A DNA stretch of 64,000 nt, from the NCBI GenBank assembly GCA_001801995.1, contig MGZB01000002.1, positions 118,035-182,034 of the forward strand, read 5' to 3'. The position numbers were made by a program, and so were the translations under genes. The notes beneath the pieces are model-generated. The model saw only the letters and a program-made list of their open reading frames with translations, searched no databases and was not told where the DNA came from. The first letter of the stretch is position 1, and every line of letters begins with the position of its first letter. Source of the stretch: Gammaproteobacteria bacterium RIFOXYD12_FULL_61_37 (GTDB taxonomy: Bacteria; Pseudomonadota; Gammaproteobacteria; Chromatiales; Chromatiaceae). Shown piece after piece: positions 48,576 through 57,718 of the stretch.

Positions 48576-48653
48576 CTACGGAAACGGCAGCAATCCCACC
48601 CGATAGACCCCGCCGATCACCAGGTATTCGTTTTCCTCCTTTTGGGGCAGCAT
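48576..48653 (-). pseudogene. Remnant of the 3' end of a second draT copy
   Basis: 25 codons whose centre (ENEYLVIGGVYRVGL) matches the DraT C-terminus encoded at 49390-49440 (ESEYLVIGGVYGVKVGL). At the DNA level 28 consecutive bases are identical (48603-48630 and 49414-49441). The copies flank the ParD/RelE-type module, so the tail was duplicated or the gene was rearranged when that module arrived. Confidence 0.75.
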
Positions 48654-48724
48654 GGATTGAACTCCCTTTGACCCGTTACTACAATTGTGGTGAGTCAGTT
48701 CCAGCGCAAATTACGAGTGACGCC

Positions 48725-48958
48725 ATGACGACATCGATCTCCATCCGTATCGACCAGAATCTCTATGACCAGGCGCGCAACGAGGCGCTGGCCGAGCATC
48801 GGACCATTGCCGGTCAGGTCGAGTACTGGGCCAAGATCGGCCGCGCCGCCCTGGATAACCCCGACCTGCCGGTCAGCTTCATCGCCGAATCCCTGGCATC
48901 GATAGCCGAACCCCGTGAGGACGCCACGCCCTTCGTGCCCAGAAGTCATCGGCAATGA
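48725..48958 (+). CDS. ParD-like antitoxin
   Basis: 77 residues. The start TTSISIRIDQNLYDQARNEA is an RHH-type DNA-binding segment, followed by EHRTIAGQVEYWAKIGRAAL and NPDLPVSFI, which I associate with the ParD-like antitoxin family. The C-terminal tail would neutralise the toxin. The start ATG at 48725 is chosen over an earlier in-frame start because the RHH begins there. It overlaps the toxin gene by four bases (ATGA), and both are probably repressed by the complex. Confidence 0.85.
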   Translation: MTTSISIRIDQNLYDQARNEALAEHRTIAGQVEYWAKIGRAALDNPDLPVSFIAESLASIAEPREDATPFVPRSHRQ

Positions 48959-49236
48959 GCTACGGGCTCAAGCAAACCCGCCGCTTCGCCCGCGCCTACA
49001 AGAAGCTTCACGACAACGTCGCGGCCGACGTCGATGCCGCGACCGAAGTCGTGGCTGCTGATCCTGCGGCGGGCGAGCGCAAGAAAGGCGATCTCGCCGA
49101 TCTGTTCGTCTACAAGTTCCGTAGCCAGAACCAGCTCTACCTGCTCGGCTACACCGTCCATGACGAGGTTCGCCTTGTCTATCTCGAAGCAGTCGGTCCC
49201 CACGAAAACTTCTATCGCGACCTCAAGCGGTCGTAG
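48955..49236 (+). CDS. RelE/ParE-fold toxin
   Basis: 93 residues. It starts MSYGLKQTRRFARAYKKLHD, then has DLADLFVYKFRSQNQLYLLG and a final strand LEAVGPHENFYRDLKR, matching the RelE/ParE superfamily in length and topology. A conserved C-terminal FYRDLKR is common in ribosome-dependent members. It is encoded four bases into the antitoxin gene. The module lies between the draT-tail remnant and draT. Confidence 0.85.
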   Translation: MSYGLKQTRRFARAYKKLHDNVAADVDAATEVVAADPAAGERKKGDLADLFVYKFRSQNQLYLLGYTVHDEVRLVYLEAVGPHENFYRDLKRS

Positions 49237-49345
49237 TCTCCGTCGGTATTTCTTCCGGGCTAGGGAGCTAACCTGTTTTCCCGGTCATGCCGGGGATCGG
49301 AGTCAAAGCCCAGGCCGAGATCGCCTTGGAGGCTGTGAAAATATC

Positions 49346-49373
49346 CCCCTCTCCCCTAGGTAGGGGAGAGGGG
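49346..49373 (-). terminator. Hairpin downstream of draT
   Basis: CCCCTCTCCCCT and AGGGGAGAGGGG form a perfect 12-bp stem with a four-base loop, 17 bases beyond the draT stop. On the minus strand it is followed by GATATTTT, a weak U-tract, so termination of draT is plausible. Confidence 0.55.
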
Positions 49374-49389
49374 AATAATTCACAGCCTC

Positions 49390-50211
49390 TCAGATCAACC
49401 CTACCTTCACCCCATAGACCCCGCCGATCACCAGGTATTCGCTCTCCCCTTTGAGGGTGCCGGGGAGGAGTCCGGGGATGAAGAGCAGTTTGGTCAGAGG
49501 AACCTGGACCTCAAGGAGGGTGTCGCCGAATTCGTCGGCCCTTTCGGGGTTGCTGGTGAAGGAGTTGAGGTTATTCAGCAACAGGATGTAGCTGCGTCTG
49601 TTCGGGCGGTCGAGGATCTCGTGGTCTTCGATGCGGTTGATGCCCCGGTAGAGCCGGATATGCCGCTGGCCGGGGAGTTGCCGCCGGATCTCGTACTGGC
49701 AGTAGGCGAAGAGCAGGTCCAGTTGCGATTCCAGGGCGTTGGTGTTGTAAAGCCCCCGCGCCCGGTCGCCGAGGTAGGCCTGATACCGATCGTTGGCGAA
49801 GTCCCCCAGGAATCCGCGATGGTTGCGCGGCAGCAGGCCGAAGCGCGACTCGACCCAGCTTTTCAATACCGCCGCCTCCTTGCCGTCGGGGTCGAACAGC
49901 CAGCCGCGCAGCATGCGCAGATAATCCGCCTTATCCCTTCCCCGCCGTCCGGAGGCGGGATCGAAGCCCGCCTCGTCCAGATGGTCGAGCAAAAAGCAGG
50001 AACGCATGTGGCATTTGAACAGATCCACACGCTCCCCCGCCTCGTCGATCCCATCCAGCGCCTGAAACAGCCTCGCGTGCAGCTCCTCGACGCCGTCCAG
50101 GCGCAGGGGGGCCGGATATTGTTGAAAGGTCAGGCTGCCGAGAATGACCGCAGGCAGGTTGCAGCGGTTGATGGGCAGGCGCGCATGGGGGGGGAGAGAG
50201 GCCGTTTCCAT
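49390..50211 (-). CDS. draT: DraT, NAD+-dinitrogen-reductase ADP-ribosyltransferase
   Basis: 273 residues. The PINRCNLPAVILGSLTFQQY motif near the N-terminus, the RLYRGINRIEDHEIL stretch and ESEYLVIGGVYGVKVGL at the C-terminus are DraT features. It transfers ADP-ribose to NifH Arg101 in response to ammonium or energy loss, switching nitrogenase off. It is divergent from nifH across a 212-base gap containing the nifH sigma-54 promoter. DraG, the reversing hydrolase, is not in the window. Confidence 0.95.
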   Translation of the reverse strand: METASLPPHARLPINRCNLPAVILGSLTFQQYPAPLRLDGVEELHARLFQALDGIDEAGERVDLFKCHMRSCFLLDHLDEAGFDPASGRRGRDKADYLRMLRGWLFDPDGKEAAVLKSWVESRFGLLPRNHRGFLGDFANDRYQAYLGDRARGLYNTNALESQLDLLFAYCQYEIRRQLPGQRHIRLYRGINRIEDHEILDRPNRRSYILLLNNLNSFTSNPERADEFGDTLLEVQVPLTKLLFIPGLLPGTLKGESEYLVIGGVYGVKVGLI

Positions 50212-50251
50212 TGTCGTTTGTCGCCGCTTATCCCGGTCTGTAGCAGGGAAT

Positions 50252-50267
50252 TGTCGCTAATGCGACC
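50252..50267. promoter_or_regulatory. Near-consensus NifA upstream site for nifH
   Basis: TGT, ten bases, ACC differs from TGT-N10-ACA only at the last base. It lies about 70 bases upstream of the -24 element. It is weaker than the perfect site at 3743-3758. Confidence 0.5.
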
Positions 50268-50335
50268 AGAGGCGGCGATATCTGACGCCATGAATTCGCA
50301 TTCAATATCAACGACATGTGTAGATTACCGGGTTC

Positions 50336-50350
50336 TGGCACGTTGCTTGC
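50336..50350 (+). promoter_or_regulatory. Sigma-54 promoter of nifHDK
   Basis: TGGCACGTTGCTTGC is the perfect TGGCACG-N4-TTGC core. It lies 73 bases before the nifH ATG, whose ribosome site (AAGGAGA) is strong. Confidence 0.95.
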
Positions 50351-50411
50351 TCAGTTGTGTTCGTACCGGTGAGGAATCTCACCTTCTGACTCATCAACTG
50401 CAATAGCGTGA

Positions 50412-51314
<903 letters not shown>

Positions 51315-51378
51315 GGGCCGTAACAATTAACCCAACACGACTGTCCGCAGATTAGCGGCGGCGTGAAAGGAGCAAGAC

Positions 51379-52848
51379 ATGTCGAATCTGACACGCGAAG
51401 AGACCCAGGCCCTCATCCAGGAGGTGCTGGAGGTCTATCCCGAGAAGGCGCAGAAGGACCGCGCCAAGCACCTGACGGTCAATGACCATGAGGTCGAGCA
51501 GTCCAAGAAGTGCATCACCTCCAACCGCAAGTCCCTGCCCGGCGTCATGACCATCCGTGGTTGCGCCTACGCCGGTTCCAAGGGCGTGGTCTGGGGGCCG
51601 GTCAAGGACATGATCCACATCTCCCACGGCCCCGTGGGCTGTGGTCAATATTCCCGCGCCGGCCGCCGTAACTACTATGTGGGCACCACCGGGGTGAATA
51701 CCTTCGGCACCATGAACTTCACCTCCGACTTCCAGGAGAAGGACATCGTCTTCGGCGGCGACAAGAAGCTGGCCAAGATCATGACCGAAATCGAAGGGCT
51801 CTTCCCGCTCAACAAGGGCATCACGGTGCAGTCCGAGTGCCCCATCGGCCTGATTGGCGACGACATCGAGGCCGTCTCCAAAAAGAGCACCGCCGAGATC
51901 AAGAAGCCCGTGGTCCCCGTGCGTTGCGAGGGTTTCCGTGGCGTCTCCCAGTCCCTGGGCCACCATATCGCCAACGATGCGGTGCGTGACTGGGTGCTGG
52001 GCAACCGGGATGGCGACACCAGCTTCCAGTCCACCCCCTACGACGTGAGCATCCTGGGCGACTACAACATCGGCGGCGATGCCTGGGCCTCCCGCACCCT
52101 GCTGGAGGAGATGGGCCTGCGCGTCATCGCCCAGTGGTCCGGCGACGGCACATTGGCGGAGATGGAGAACACCCCCAAGGCCAAGCTGAATCTGCTGCAC
52201 TGCTACCGCTCCATGAACTACATCTCCCGCCACATGGAAGAGAAGTACGGGATTCCCTGGATGGAATACAACTTCTTCGGTCCCACCAAGATCGCCGAGT
52301 CCCTGCGCAGGATCGCCGGATTCTTCGACGACAAGATCAAGGAAGGCGCCGAGCGCGTGATCGAGAAATACAAGGCCGAATACGAGGCGGTGATCGCCAA
52401 GTACAGGCCCCGCCTGCAAGGCAAGCGGGTGATGCTCTATGTGGGGGGTCTGCGCCCGCGCCATGTGATCGGCGCTTATGAAGATCTGGGGATGGAGGTG
52501 GTTGGCACCGGTTACGAGTTCGGCCACAACGACGACTACGACCGCACCATCAAGGATATGGGTAACGCCACCCTGATCTATGACGACGTGACCGGTTACG
52601 AGTTCGAGGAATTCGTCAAAAGGGTCAAGCCCGACCTGATCGGCTCCGGCATCAAGGAAAAGTACATCTTCCAGAAGATGGGCATCCCCTTCCGCCAGAT
52701 GCACTCCTGGGATTATTCGGGTCCCTACCACGGCTACGACGGCTTCGCCATCTTCGCCCGCGACATGGACATGACCCTGAACAATCCCTGCTGGGGCAAG
52801 CTCCAGGCGCCCTGGATGAAACCCATGGAAGCGGTGGCCGCCGCCTGA
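51379..52848 (+). CDS. nifD: NifD, molybdenum-iron protein alpha chain
   Basis: 489 residues. The P-cluster ligands fall at Cys62, Cys88 and Cys154, and the FeMo-cofactor ligands at Cys275 (LLHCYRS) and His442 ([12 protein letters not shown]). This identifies a molybdenum nitrogenase rather than a VnfD/AnfD type. It forms the alpha2beta2 enzyme with NifK. It starts 64 bases after nifH with a good ribosome site (AAAGGAG). Confidence 0.99.
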   Translation: MSNLTREETQALIQEVLEVYPEKAQKDRAKHLTVNDHEVEQSKKCITSNRKSLPGVMTIRGCAYAGSKGVVWGPVKDMIHISHGPVGCGQYSRAGRRNYYVGTTGVNTFGTMNFTSDFQEKDIVFGGDKKLAKIMTEIEGLFPLNKGITVQSECPIGLIGDDIEAVSKKSTAEIKKPVVPVRCEGFRGVSQSLGHHIANDAVRDWVLGNRDGDTSFQSTPYDVSILGDYNIGGDAWASRTLLEEMGLRVIAQWSGDGTLAEMENTPKAKLNLLHCYRSMNYISRHMEEKYGIPWMEYNFFGPTKIAESLRRIAGFFDDKIKEGAERVIEKYKAEYEAVIAKYRPRLQGKRVMLYVGGLRPRHVIGAYEDLGMEVVGTGYEFGHNDDYDRTIKDMGNATLIYDDVTGYEFEEFVKRVKPDLIGSGIKEKYIFQKMGIPFRQMHSWDYSGPYHGYDGFAIFARDMDMTLNNPCWGKLQAPWMKPMEAVAAA

Positions 52849-52849
52849 T

Positions 52850-52911
52850 GTAGGGCGGCCTTCAGGCCGCCAACCCCCTGGGGCGTCCAAGCGGCCTGAA
52901 GGCCGCCCTAC
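52850..52911. repeat. Palindromic repeat between nifD and nifK
   Basis: GTAGGGCGGCCTTCAGGCCGC forms a perfect 21-bp stem with its complement at 52891-52911, separated by 20 bases. It begins two bases after the nifD stop, inside the nifHDK transcript, where it could affect the nifD:nifK ratio or mark an RNA processing point. Confidence 0.9.
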
Positions 52912-52982
52912 GGGGGTGATCGAAACCCTTTATTCACCTAGCCCGCCAGTCCACGAATGAGTGGCGCGGGAGGAGAACCGTC

Positions 52983-54554
52983 ATGAGTCAGATAGTCGAA
53001 GAGATCAAACCCAGCTACCCCCTGTTCCGGCAGGAGGAATACAAGGAGACGCTGAAGAACAAACAGGAGCTGTTCGAAGAACGTGCCCCCCAGGTGAAGA
53101 TCGACGAGATCTTCCACTGGACCACCACCCAGGAATACCAGGACCTCAACTTCAAGCGAGAGGCACTGACCGTCAACCCGGCCAAGGCCTGTCAGCCCCT
53201 GGGCGCCGTCCTCTGCGCCCTGGGCTTTGAAAAGACCCTGCCCTATGTGCATGGCTCGCAGGGCTGCGTGGCCTACTTCCGCTCCTATTTCAACCGCCAC
53301 TTCAAGGAGCCGGTGGCCTGCGTCTCCGACTCCATGACCGAAGACGCGGCCGTGTTCGGCGGCCAGAAAAACATGTTCGACGGCCTGGCCAATGCCCTGG
53401 CGCTGTACAAGCCGGAGATGATCGCCGTCTCCACTACCTGCATGGCCGAGGTCATAGGTGACGACCTCAACGCCTTCATCAGCAACACCAAGAAGGAAGG
53501 CCACATCCCCCAGGACTTCCCGGTCCCCTTCGCCCATACCCCGAGTTTCGTGGGTTCCCACACCACGGGCTGGGACAACATGTTCGAAGGCATCGCCCGC
53601 TACTTCACCCTCAATCACATGGAAGACAAGGCGGTGGGCAAGAACGGCAAGATCAACATCGTGCCGGGCTTCGAGACCTACCTGGGCAACTACCGGGTCA
53701 TGCGCCGGATGCTGGAGGAGATGGGCGTCGAGTACAGCCTGCTGAGCGACCCCACGGAGGTGCTGGACACCCCCGCCGACGGTGAATTCCGTATGTACGC
53801 CGGCGGGACCGCCATCAATGAGGTCAAGGATGCCCCCAACGCCATCGACACCCTGCTGTTGCAGCCCTGGCAGTTGGTCAAGACCAAGAAGTATGTGGAG
53901 ACCACCTGGCACCACCCGGTCAGCAAGATCGACATCCCCATGGGACTGGAGTGGACCGACAACTTCCTGATGAAGGTCTCCGAACTGACCGGCAAGCCGA
54001 TCCCCGACTCCCTGGCCAAGGAACGCGGCCGCCTGGTGGACATGATGACCGACAGCCACGCCTGGCTGCATGGCAAGAAGTTCGCCCTCTGGGGCGATGC
54101 CGACTTCGTCCTGGGCATGACCCAGTTCCTGCTGGAACTGGGGGCCGAACCCACCCACATCCTCTGCCAGTCCGCCAATAAGCGCTGGAAGAAGGAGGTG
54201 GAATCGCTCCTGGCCGCCTCGCCCTTCGGCAAGAACGGCAAGGTCCATACCGGCGCCGACCTCTGGCACATGCGCTCGCTCTGCTTCACGGACAAGCCGG
54301 ACTTCATGATCGGCAACTCCTACGGCAAGTTCATCCAGCGCGACACCCTGCACAAGGGCAAGGAGTCCGAGGTGCCCCTGATCCGCATCGGCTTCCCGAT
54401 CTTCGACCGTCACCACATGCACCGTGACACCACACTGGGCTACGAGGGCGCCATGTACATCCTCAAGACCCTGGTCAACAACGTGCTGGAACGGCTCGAC
54501 GAAGAGACCCGGCTCATGGGCGTCACCGACTACAACTACGACCTGGTGCGTTAG
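52983..54554 (+). CDS. nifK: NifK, molybdenum-iron protein beta chain
   Basis: 523 residues. The P-cluster cysteines are at 70, 95 and 153 (NPAKACQPLGA, HGSQGCVAYF, STTCMAEVIGDD). The long N-terminal extension seen in gammaproteobacterial NifK is present. With NifD it forms the catalytic MoFe protein. It is preceded by the 21-bp-stem palindrome and a strong ribosome site (GGGAGGAG). Confidence 0.99.
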   Translation: MSQIVEEIKPSYPLFRQEEYKETLKNKQELFEERAPQVKIDEIFHWTTTQEYQDLNFKREALTVNPAKACQPLGAVLCALGFEKTLPYVHGSQGCVAYFRSYFNRHFKEPVACVSDSMTEDAAVFGGQKNMFDGLANALALYKPEMIAVSTTCMAEVIGDDLNAFISNTKKEGHIPQDFPVPFAHTPSFVGSHTTGWDNMFEGIARYFTLNHMEDKAVGKNGKINIVPGFETYLGNYRVMRRMLEEMGVEYSLLSDPTEVLDTPADGEFRMYAGGTAINEVKDAPNAIDTLLLQPWQLVKTKKYVETTWHHPVSKIDIPMGLEWTDNFLMKVSELTGKPIPDSLAKERGRLVDMMTDSHAWLHGKKFALWGDADFVLGMTQFLLELGAEPTHILCQSANKRWKKEVESLLAASPFGKNGKVHTGADLWHMRSLCFTDKPDFMIGNSYGKFIQRDTLHKGKESEVPLIRIGFPIFDRHHMHRDTTLGYEGAMYILKTLVNNVLERLDEETRLMGVTDYNYDLVR

Positions 54555-54561
54555 CCGAACC

Positions 54562-54609
54562 GCCGGCGGCGTTCCGGCGCCGCCGGCACATGTCCGCATG
54601 AATGCGGAC
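54562..54609. repeat. Two adjacent hairpins between nifK and nifT
   Basis: GCCGGCGGC/GCCGCCGGC (54562-54587) and GTCCGCAT/ATGCGGAC (54592-54609). They are REP-like, in the 72-base nifK-nifT gap. Confidence 0.7.
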
Positions 54610-54626
54610 CTACCGAGGTAACAACC

Positions 54627-54842
54627 ATGCCCAACGTGATGATTCGAGTGAAAGACAACGGCGGCCTCCTCTTCTACATCGCCAAGAAGGACCAGGAAGA
54701 GGAGATCGCCAGCGTCGAACGGGACACGGAGACGGAATGGGGCGGTGAGATCGAGCTGACCGATGGTTCGAAATATTACATCGACCCCATCAGCCCCCGG
54801 CCTGTGTTCCCCACAACCTTGCGCTTCAAACGCGCTGAATAA
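54627..54842 (+). CDS. nifT: NifT/FixU family protein
   Basis: 71 residues (MPNVMIRVKDNGGLLFYIAK start; DGSKYYIDPISPRPVFPTTL in the second half), typical of NifT. Its role in nitrogenase maturation is unclear; it is usually found right after nifK, as here. Confidence 0.93.
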   Translation: MPNVMIRVKDNGGLLFYIAKKDQEEEIASVERDTETEWGGEIELTDGSKYYIDPISPRPVFPTTLRFKRAE

Positions 54843-54861
54843 CCATCGAAGGAGACCCACC

Positions 54862-55056
54862 ATGGCCCTAGCCATCGTTAGATCCATCTGCACCGCCTGT
54901 GGCGACTGCGAACCCCTGTGCCCCACCAAATCCATCAAGCCCTTCAAGGGCGTCTACAAAATCGAGGCGGAGACCTGCACCGAATGCGAAGGCGAGTCTG
55001 ACTCCCCCCAGTGCCTTGCCGCCTGTATGGAGGACGACTGCATCGTCCCCGCCTGA
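54862..55056 (+). CDS. fdxN: 2[4Fe-4S] ferredoxin of the nif cluster
   Basis: 64 residues from ATG 54862. The first cluster motif is CTACGDCEPLCPTKSI. The second is the extended CTECEGESDSPQCLAACMEDDC form, with an insertion between cysteines typical of nif-associated FdxN-type ferredoxins. It may deliver electrons to NifH or to NifB-dependent cofactor steps. It has an AAGGAGA ribosome site, 20 bases after nifT. Confidence 0.88.
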   Translation: MALAIVRSICTACGDCEPLCPTKSIKPFKGVYKIEAETCTECEGESDSPQCLAACMEDDCIVPA

Positions 55057-55068
55057 TGGGGGTGATTA

Positions 55069-55195
55069 ATCGTTCCCACGCTCCAGCGTGGGAATGCCGC
55101 CAGCGACGCTCCAGCGTCGCGAGTTGCGGCCTCAGCGGATTCCGGGACGCTGGAGCGTCCAGAGATGCGTTCCCACGCAGGAGCGTGGGAACGAT
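55069..55195. repeat. Composite palindromic repeat between the ferredoxin and NifX/NafY-like genes
   Basis: The outer arms (ATCGTTCCCACGCT and AGCGTGGGAACGAT) and two inner pairs built on ACGCTCCAGCGT and GGACGCTGGAGCGTCC form a multi-hairpin element. It shares the CGTTCCCA word with 43085-43125. Confidence 0.85.
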
Positions 55196-55213
55196 CAAAT
55201 AAGCGAGACCATC

Positions 55214-55657
55214 ATGAACAGCCTAACCCCGACCGGGGTCGACATGCCCCACAGCATCCGGGTCGCCTGCGCCTCCAATCAGGAGGGGCTACTGGATGGC
55301 CACTTCGGCTCCTGCCTCCGCTTCCTGATCTATCAGGTCTCCGCCGGCGAGAGCCGCCTGATCGCCATCCGCCCGGTCGATGAGGCAGCGGCCGGTGATG
55401 ACAAAAACGTCTATCGCGTCTCCCTGATCGCCGATTGCCAGCTCCTCTTCGTCGTCTCCATCGGCGGCCCGGCGGCGGCCAAGGTCATCCGGGCCGGGGT
55501 CCATCCCATCAAACGGCTCAATGCCGCCCCCGCCGATGCGGAAATGGAGGCCCTGAGCAAGGCGATAGGCCGGAACGCGCCACCCTGGCTGGCCAAGGCC
55601 ATGGGCCAGACCCCGGAGGAACGGATTCGTTTCCAGCGGGAGGAGGACGCCGCGTGA
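55214..55657 (+). CDS. NifX/NafY-family cofactor-binding protein (second copy)
   Basis: 147 residues from ATG 55214. IRVACASNQEGLLDGHFGSC near the N-terminus is the NifX/NifY/NafY fold signature (compare [16 protein letters not shown] of NifX at 382). SIGGPAAAKVIRAGVHPIKR follows, then a C-terminal helix. Position after nifHDKT suggests a NifY/NafY-like role, holding apo-NifDK or delivering FeMo-co. The frame upstream is repeat-derived. The stop overlaps the next gene's GTG start by four bases. Confidence 0.88.
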   Translation: MNSLTPTGVDMPHSIRVACASNQEGLLDGHFGSCLRFLIYQVSAGESRLIAIRPVDEAAAGDDKNVYRVSLIADCQLLFVVSIGGPAAAKVIRAGVHPIKRLNAAPADAEMEALSKAIGRNAPPWLAKAMGQTPEERIRFQREEDAA

Positions 55658-56583
55658 TTACGTCCGAACGCCTGCAAGGCATTGCCGGCATCAGCCCTGA
55701 TGCCGGCATCGCCGGGCTCGAAGCCGATCTGAGGCGGCTGGCCGGGCTCGACTTCAAATGGGTGCTGACCCGCGGCAACTGGCACCGCCTGGGCGGGGTG
55801 GTGGATGCCGCCCATCGTCCGGTAGACAACAACATCGCCCAGTGGGCGGAGCGCGAATCGGGCGGCAATCTGGATGAACTCATCGCCCGCCACGGGGACA
55901 AGGGCTATCTCGCCACCCGCCTCGCCGGCCAATCCCACTACTTCACTGCCGTACAGGGCGACAACCCGGAGGATTTCCTCCAACTGGAGATCGAGGAATT
56001 GCAGGAGGTCATCGACCGCCCCCTGTTCGATCCCGAGTGGCCGCCCGAGAGCCTGGAGGAACTCATCGATCCCCCGGAACACCCCCGGCTCGACCCCGAG
56101 CCCATCGGCAGGCCCTGTTACCTGTTCCGGCGCTTGACCCCAGTGGCCGGGCTTGTTGACGAGGCGGCCCAGGAGAACCGCGCCCTGGCCAATCTGCGGC
56201 GCTTCCTCGATGACTGGCACCAGAGCAGCGCCTTCGAGGGCGAACCCTTCTGCCGCCATTGGGTGCTGGCGTTGCGGGAATATCTGGACAGCGACGGTGA
56301 ACGGCGCCTCAGCGCCAGGCCACTCAGCACCTTTGCCGGCAAGCCGCCGGAACTGCCGCCGGGCGAAACCCTCCAGGGCGCGGAACTGGCCAACGCCATC
56401 CACGGCTACGACCGCCGGTTTGGCTACCCCTTCGCCTGGTATTTCGCCCTGGTGAGCAGCAAAGGCAGCAACTTCCCCCTGGCCGAGGCCGTGCTGCGCG
56501 ACCAGATGGGCGCCTATGATTATCTTCCCGCCAGGGATCTCAGGGTCCTGCGCCGCTGGGAAGAGTGGCCTTACGGGGTTTGA
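55654..56583 (+). CDS. Uncharacterised nif-linked protein, 309 residues
   Basis: Starts at GTG 55654 (VITSERLQGIAGISPDAGIA), overlapping the preceding stop (GTGA). It is soluble, without signal or membrane segments, and has no motif I recognise as an enzyme. Notable features are FKWVLTRGNWHRLGGVVDAA, an IEELQEVIDRPLFDPEWPP stretch, and DYLPARDLRVLRRWEEWPYG at the end. Tight coupling to the NifX/NafY-like gene argues for a role in nitrogenase assembly, regulation or protection. Confidence 0.7.
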   Translation: MITSERLQGIAGISPDAGIAGLEADLRRLAGLDFKWVLTRGNWHRLGGVVDAAHRPVDNNIAQWAERESGGNLDELIARHGDKGYLATRLAGQSHYFTAVQGDNPEDFLQLEIEELQEVIDRPLFDPEWPPESLEELIDPPEHPRLDPEPIGRPCYLFRRLTPVAGLVDEAAQENRALANLRRFLDDWHQSSAFEGEPFCRHWVLALREYLDSDGERRLSARPLSTFAGKPPELPPGETLQGAELANAIHGYDRRFGYPFAWYFALVSSKGSNFPLAEAVLRDQMGAYDYLPARDLRVLRRWEEWPYGV

Positions 56584-56697
56584 CGGCGGGCGGGAAAACG
56601 CTGCCACTGTTTTTTAAAGGGTTATCGCCGGCCGGTCCTGGGCTAATTTCAAAGACGAGAGTCCATGATGAGACAACCCCAGTGGGAGACAGCGGAT

Positions 56698-57039
56698 ATG
56701 AACGAAAAAGTCGTTTCGGAAAAAACGGCCTTCCCCTTTGCCCCATTCGGCTGGGACAGGGATGAGGTGACTCGCGCGGCCGCAGAGGAAGGCATCGAGT
56801 TGAACGAGGACCACCTTCAGGTGGTGAAGGCCTTGCAGGAGTACTTCTCCAAGCATGACAAGCCGGAGATGAACATGCGCGAACTCCATGACGCCCTGGA
56901 CGAGAAGTTCCATCACAAGGGCGGAATGCGATATCTCTACAAGCTGTTGCCCGGAGGACCCGTGGCGCAGGGTTGCCGGCTCGCGGGGCTGCCGGCCCCC
57001 GCCGGAGCCCTGGATCGCTCCTTCGGCAGCGTGCAGTAG
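56698..57039 (+). CDS. DsrC/TusE-family sulfur carrier-like protein
   Basis: 113 residues from ATG 56698, which has a GGGAGA ribosome site; ATG 56665 is a possible earlier start. GIELNEDHLQVVKALQEYF and the KGGMRYLYKLLPGGPVAQGC segment identify the DsrC/TusE fold. Cys93 is present at the position of the more internal C-terminal cysteine. The penultimate Cys of classical DsrC is absent; the protein instead continues with LDRSFGSVQ. It therefore resembles single-cysteine DsrC-like or regulatory homologues rather than the dissimilatory sulfite pathway carrier. It lies 114 bases after the nif unknown gene. Confidence 0.82.
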   Translation: MNEKVVSEKTAFPFAPFGWDRDEVTRAAAEEGIELNEDHLQVVKALQEYFSKHDKPEMNMRELHDALDEKFHHKGGMRYLYKLLPGGPVAQGCRLAGLPAPAGALDRSFGSVQ

Positions 57040-57146
57040 GGGGTTGCCCCGTGAAAATTGCGAACCCAGGGTTCTGATTTTCTTATAGCGCGTTTTCCAG
57101 CCGCGTGACCGCCGGGGCCTTGGCGCCCATGCGCTCAGCGGCACAT

Positions 57147-57466
57147 GGGTCTTGCCAGAAAAAACAGCCGCAGAACGTTTGCCCATCGCTGCCTATTACA
57201 CCCTTGCTGCCTCAGTCGTTCACAGGGAGAGCCTCCCAACCCCAGTTTCGATGCCGCACTATCCTATTCCTGTCGTATTACTGGCGCGCTTGGCTGTCGA
57301 TCAGGGACATCAAAGGACTGGGAGGTAAATGCTCATCAGCGCCCTGCGCCACGCAGTCCATCTGACCCAGCAGGGCTCACCCGCCTTTGGCTTGGTTCTG
57401 GACATACTGGACAAAGACGCCTATTCGCTTGCTCGACTTACGGTAAACTTTAGCCATGCTCACTCA
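57147..57466 (+). pseudogene. Decayed GNAT acetyltransferase (TacT-like toxin type)
   Basis: In one frame the codons read IAAYYTLAASVVHRESLPTP, then IPVVLLARLAVDQGHQRTGR, which is the GNAT beta4-betabulge region, then an in-frame TAA (57326-57328), then MLISALRHAVHLTQQGSPAF and LVLDILDKDAYS. After that GNAT similarity is lost (SLARLTVNFSHAHS) where a FYxxxGF motif is expected. One nonsense codon plus a disrupted C-terminus mark it as dead. TacT-type GNATs pair with RHH antitoxins; none remains here. This accounts for most of the 442-base gap before the Phd gene. Confidence 0.7.
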
Positions 57467-57481
57467 CGGGAAGAAAACCTC

Positions 57482-57718
57482 ATGCACCAAATCAACATGC
57501 ACGAAGCCAAAAGCACGCTCTCATTGCTGGTGGAAGAGGCGCTGTCGGGCGAGGAGGTGGTAATTGCCAAATCGGGTGATCCTGTCGTCCGGCTTGTACC
57601 TTATCGTGAGCGCATAGAACCGCGCCGCCCGGGCCGCTGGCGTGGCAGGGTCTGGATAGCGAAAGATTTCGACGAAACGCCCAGGGAAATAGTAGATGCC
57701 TTTGAGGGCAAGGAGTGA
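57482..57718 (+). CDS. Phd/YefM-type antitoxin
   Basis: 78 residues from ATG 57482 (MHQINMHEAKSTLSLLVEEA). The short N-terminal strand/helix plus the EVVIAKSGDPVVRLVPYR segment are the Phd/YefM signature, and the C-terminal part would wrap the toxin. It overlaps vapC by four bases (GTGA). The pair is likely autoregulated through this protein. Confidence 0.9.
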   Translation: MHQINMHEAKSTLSLLVEEALSGEEVVIAKSGDPVVRLVPYRERIEPRRPGRWRGRVWIAKDFDETPREIVDAFEGKE

